NCBI GenBank assembly: GCA_964497585.1
Contig: CAZCDS010000066.1
Location: 1 to 36,478, forward strand
Source of the DNA: CAZCDS01 sp964497585
GTDB lineage: Bacteria; Desulfobacterota; Desulfomonilia; Desulfomonilales; Desulfomonilaceae
DNA length: 36,478 nt
Reading direction: 5' to 3'
Within the stretch, counting starts at the first letter, position 1. Every line of letters starts with the position of its first letter. Below the pieces are notes generated by a model. It was not told the origin of the DNA. It did not search any database and saw only the letters and a list, made by a program, of their open reading frames with translations. The translations under genes and the position numbers were made by a program. Positions 35,299-36,478 of this stretch are shown here, piece after piece.

Positions 35299-35854
35299 AG
35301 CCTTTGTCCCTCCTGACGTACTGACGGGAATTAGTCCGCTGTCTCACAAATGCCGATCGATGAGGGTCAGGAACCGGCTGTCCCATGGATTTCGACCCAA
35401 ATCGGCGTCGCCGCGCTTCTGTTGATGGTCTGATGTCTCCAATTTCGGCGGTTGTCCCCGCGCAGCGGCTCTCTTAACAGAACCTAACGTACCACGCCCC
35501 TCGCCCCTCAGTCAATGGGCGTGTTGAGCGACGACCTGCCAGGGAGTTAGGGCCGCTTCTGAGGTGGCTCCCATTGAGGGAGGGACGAAAATCGGAAGAA
35601 ACCTCATGGTATTCCGGGCGCAGCGGCTTGTTGGTGCTGTCTCTCAGGGATTCGCGAATTTTTGCGCGAATCACGAATCGTACCGAACCCCGTTGCATCT
35701 CAGTAGGAAGACGAGGGTGTACTTCTGTGTTCCAGTCCCTAACTTTTCCGGACTGAGGCCATGAAAGGGACGAAATGAGCCGGACCTGAAACTGCTCGAT
35801 CGAACCGAGCGCATGGTAAAGAGCGAAAGCACGAGGAGTTCAGGAGCGAGGAAA
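35299..35854. other. Gene-free stretch with a small palindrome
   Basis: No convincing gene on either strand. ATTCGCG (35650-35656) and CGCGAAT (35665-35671) form a 7-bp inverted repeat with an eight-base loop, which could be an operator or a chance palindrome. The region must hold promoters for the two flanking divergent genes. Confidence 0.4.
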
Positions 35855-36244
35855 ATGAACAGGAACGAAGTATACGACGAAATTCGAGAGATGTTCGGTC
35901 TGGTCCCGAGCTTCTTTGACGATATTCCGGACTCTTCCCTGGATCTGGAATGGAAGCTCATGAAGCGGGTCCAGTTCGACGACGGTGCCATACCAAACAA
36001 ATATCGGGAGCTGATCGGGCTCGGGATTTCTGCCGTCACGAAATGCCGGTACTGCACATTCTACCACACGGCACTTGCAAAGCTGAACGGAGCCACAGAC
36101 GAGGAAATTGAGGATGCCGTTCACTATGCGAAATCTACCGCAGGGTGGAGCGCCTATGTCAACGGGATGCAGATAGACTACGATACCTTCAAGGACGAGA
36201 TAAACCGGGCCTGCGAATATGTGAGGACGAAGGAGGCAGCCTGA
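35855..36244 (+). CDS. AhpD/carboxymuconolactone-decarboxylase-like protein
   Basis: A 129-residue cytoplasmic protein. It keeps the alkylhydroperoxidase signature C64-x2-C67-x3-H71 (KCRYCTFYHT), preceded by RELIGLGISAV and followed by LNGATDEEIEDAV, all typical of the carboxymuconolactone decarboxylase superfamily. With both cysteines and the histidine present, a thiol-disulfide or peroxide-reducing role is more likely than decarboxylation, but this is not certain. The ATG at 35855 has GCGAGG three bases upstream and begins with a family-like helix (EVYDEIREMFGLVPSFFDDI); an upstream start at 35813 would add a 14-residue polar leader. It appears to be monocistronic. Confidence 0.84.
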   Translation: MNRNEVYDEIREMFGLVPSFFDDIPDSSLDLEWKLMKRVQFDDGAIPNKYRELIGLGISAVTKCRYCTFYHTALAKLNGATDEEIEDAVHYAKSTAGWSAYVNGMQIDYDTFKDEINRACEYVRTKEAA

Positions 36245-36280
36245 CAGTCCCGTTACAACGGTGATCGTTCACCAAAAGCG

Positions 36281-36334
36281 GGGGACACCGTCCCTGCGTC
36301 CCGAAATCCGGCGCCCAGTGGGTACGGTGTCCCC
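36281..36334. repeat. Perfect 11-bp inverted repeat beginning GGGGAC
   Basis: GGGGACACCGT (36281-36291) and ACGGTGTCCCC (36324-36334) are exact inverses separated by 32 nt. No T-run follows, so a simple terminator is unlikely. The GGGGAC borders are like those of the RAYT relic at 4623-5037, suggesting a REP-type palindrome or a tiny derivative of such an element. Confidence 0.5.
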
Positions 36335-36478
36335 GAAGTTCCAATGCTGATACACAAAAACTATAGTAACGGGTGTTGAGTTCTCCGCGAAAGCAGGACG
36401 AGGCTGCGCGGGACAGATCTTTTGTAGGGGCGTAGCCTGGAAACTGTATCAAAACTCGATTTTCTTGTCGCGATATAC

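Noticed and set aside
36281..36334. Rho-independent terminator for the AhpD-like gene
   Set aside because: The 32-nt loop and lack of a T-run argue against it; kept as an inverted repeat.

Overview
The window reads like a chromosomal segment of a Gram-negative, probably anaerobic bacterium. The closest fit by gene style is a deltaproteobacterium (Desulfobacterota). This is inferred from the zinc-ribbon/cyclase/ATPase/TPR signalling genes, a REP-associated transposase of the type common there, a HemW gene, a DUF3795 protein and a lipoprotein-type solute-binding protein; no marker gene fixes the taxon.

Left part (1-11.9 kb) is an accessory, decaying region. It starts with a truncated APS-kinase frame fused behind the tail of a hybrid histidine kinase. 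Next come a solo 72-nt end of an IS3-family element, an orphan NMT1-type solute-binding lipoprotein, and a 367-bp internally deleted IS3-family element. A small block of poorly known genes follows (a membrane protein, a DUF3800-like protein, a metallophosphoesterase), interleaved with the remains of a REP-associated transposase bounded by GGGGAC inverted ends. Then a hicB-hicA toxin-antitoxin pair sits between intact tRNA-Glu and a 35-nt copy of that tRNA's 3' end, which looks like an attachment-site duplication. tRNA-Lys, a frameshifted DUF885 pseudogene and an MFS transporter complete this part.

Centre (12.9-31.3 kb): after a PAP2-type phosphatase comes the main feature, five head-to-tail genes of about 3.35-3.37 kb on the minus strand. 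They run from 31340 down to 14377 and are separated by spacers of only 33-36 nt. Each encodes a soluble protein with an N-terminal double zinc ribbon, a class III nucleotide cyclase domain, a STAND/AAA-type ATPase domain and a long TPR-like tail. A decayed start of a sixth copy lies 34 nt beyond the last stop. I call them array genes 1-5 in order of transcription. The cyclase cores keep the metal-binding and transition-state residues, but genes 1-4 have Glu and gene 5 has Arg where adenylate cyclases carry the purine-selecting Lys. Paralogues share sequence in a mosaic way. The array looks like an expanded, recombining signalling operon and is the best candidate here for an undescribed system. 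No effector or cyclic-nucleotide receptor gene is visible in the window.

Right part (31.7-36.5 kb) has a more ordinary gene set: hemW diverging from the array, an MHS-type MFS transporter, a DUF3795 zinc protein and an AhpD/carboxymuconolactone-decarboxylase-like protein. It ends near a perfect 11-bp inverted repeat that again begins with GGGGAC.
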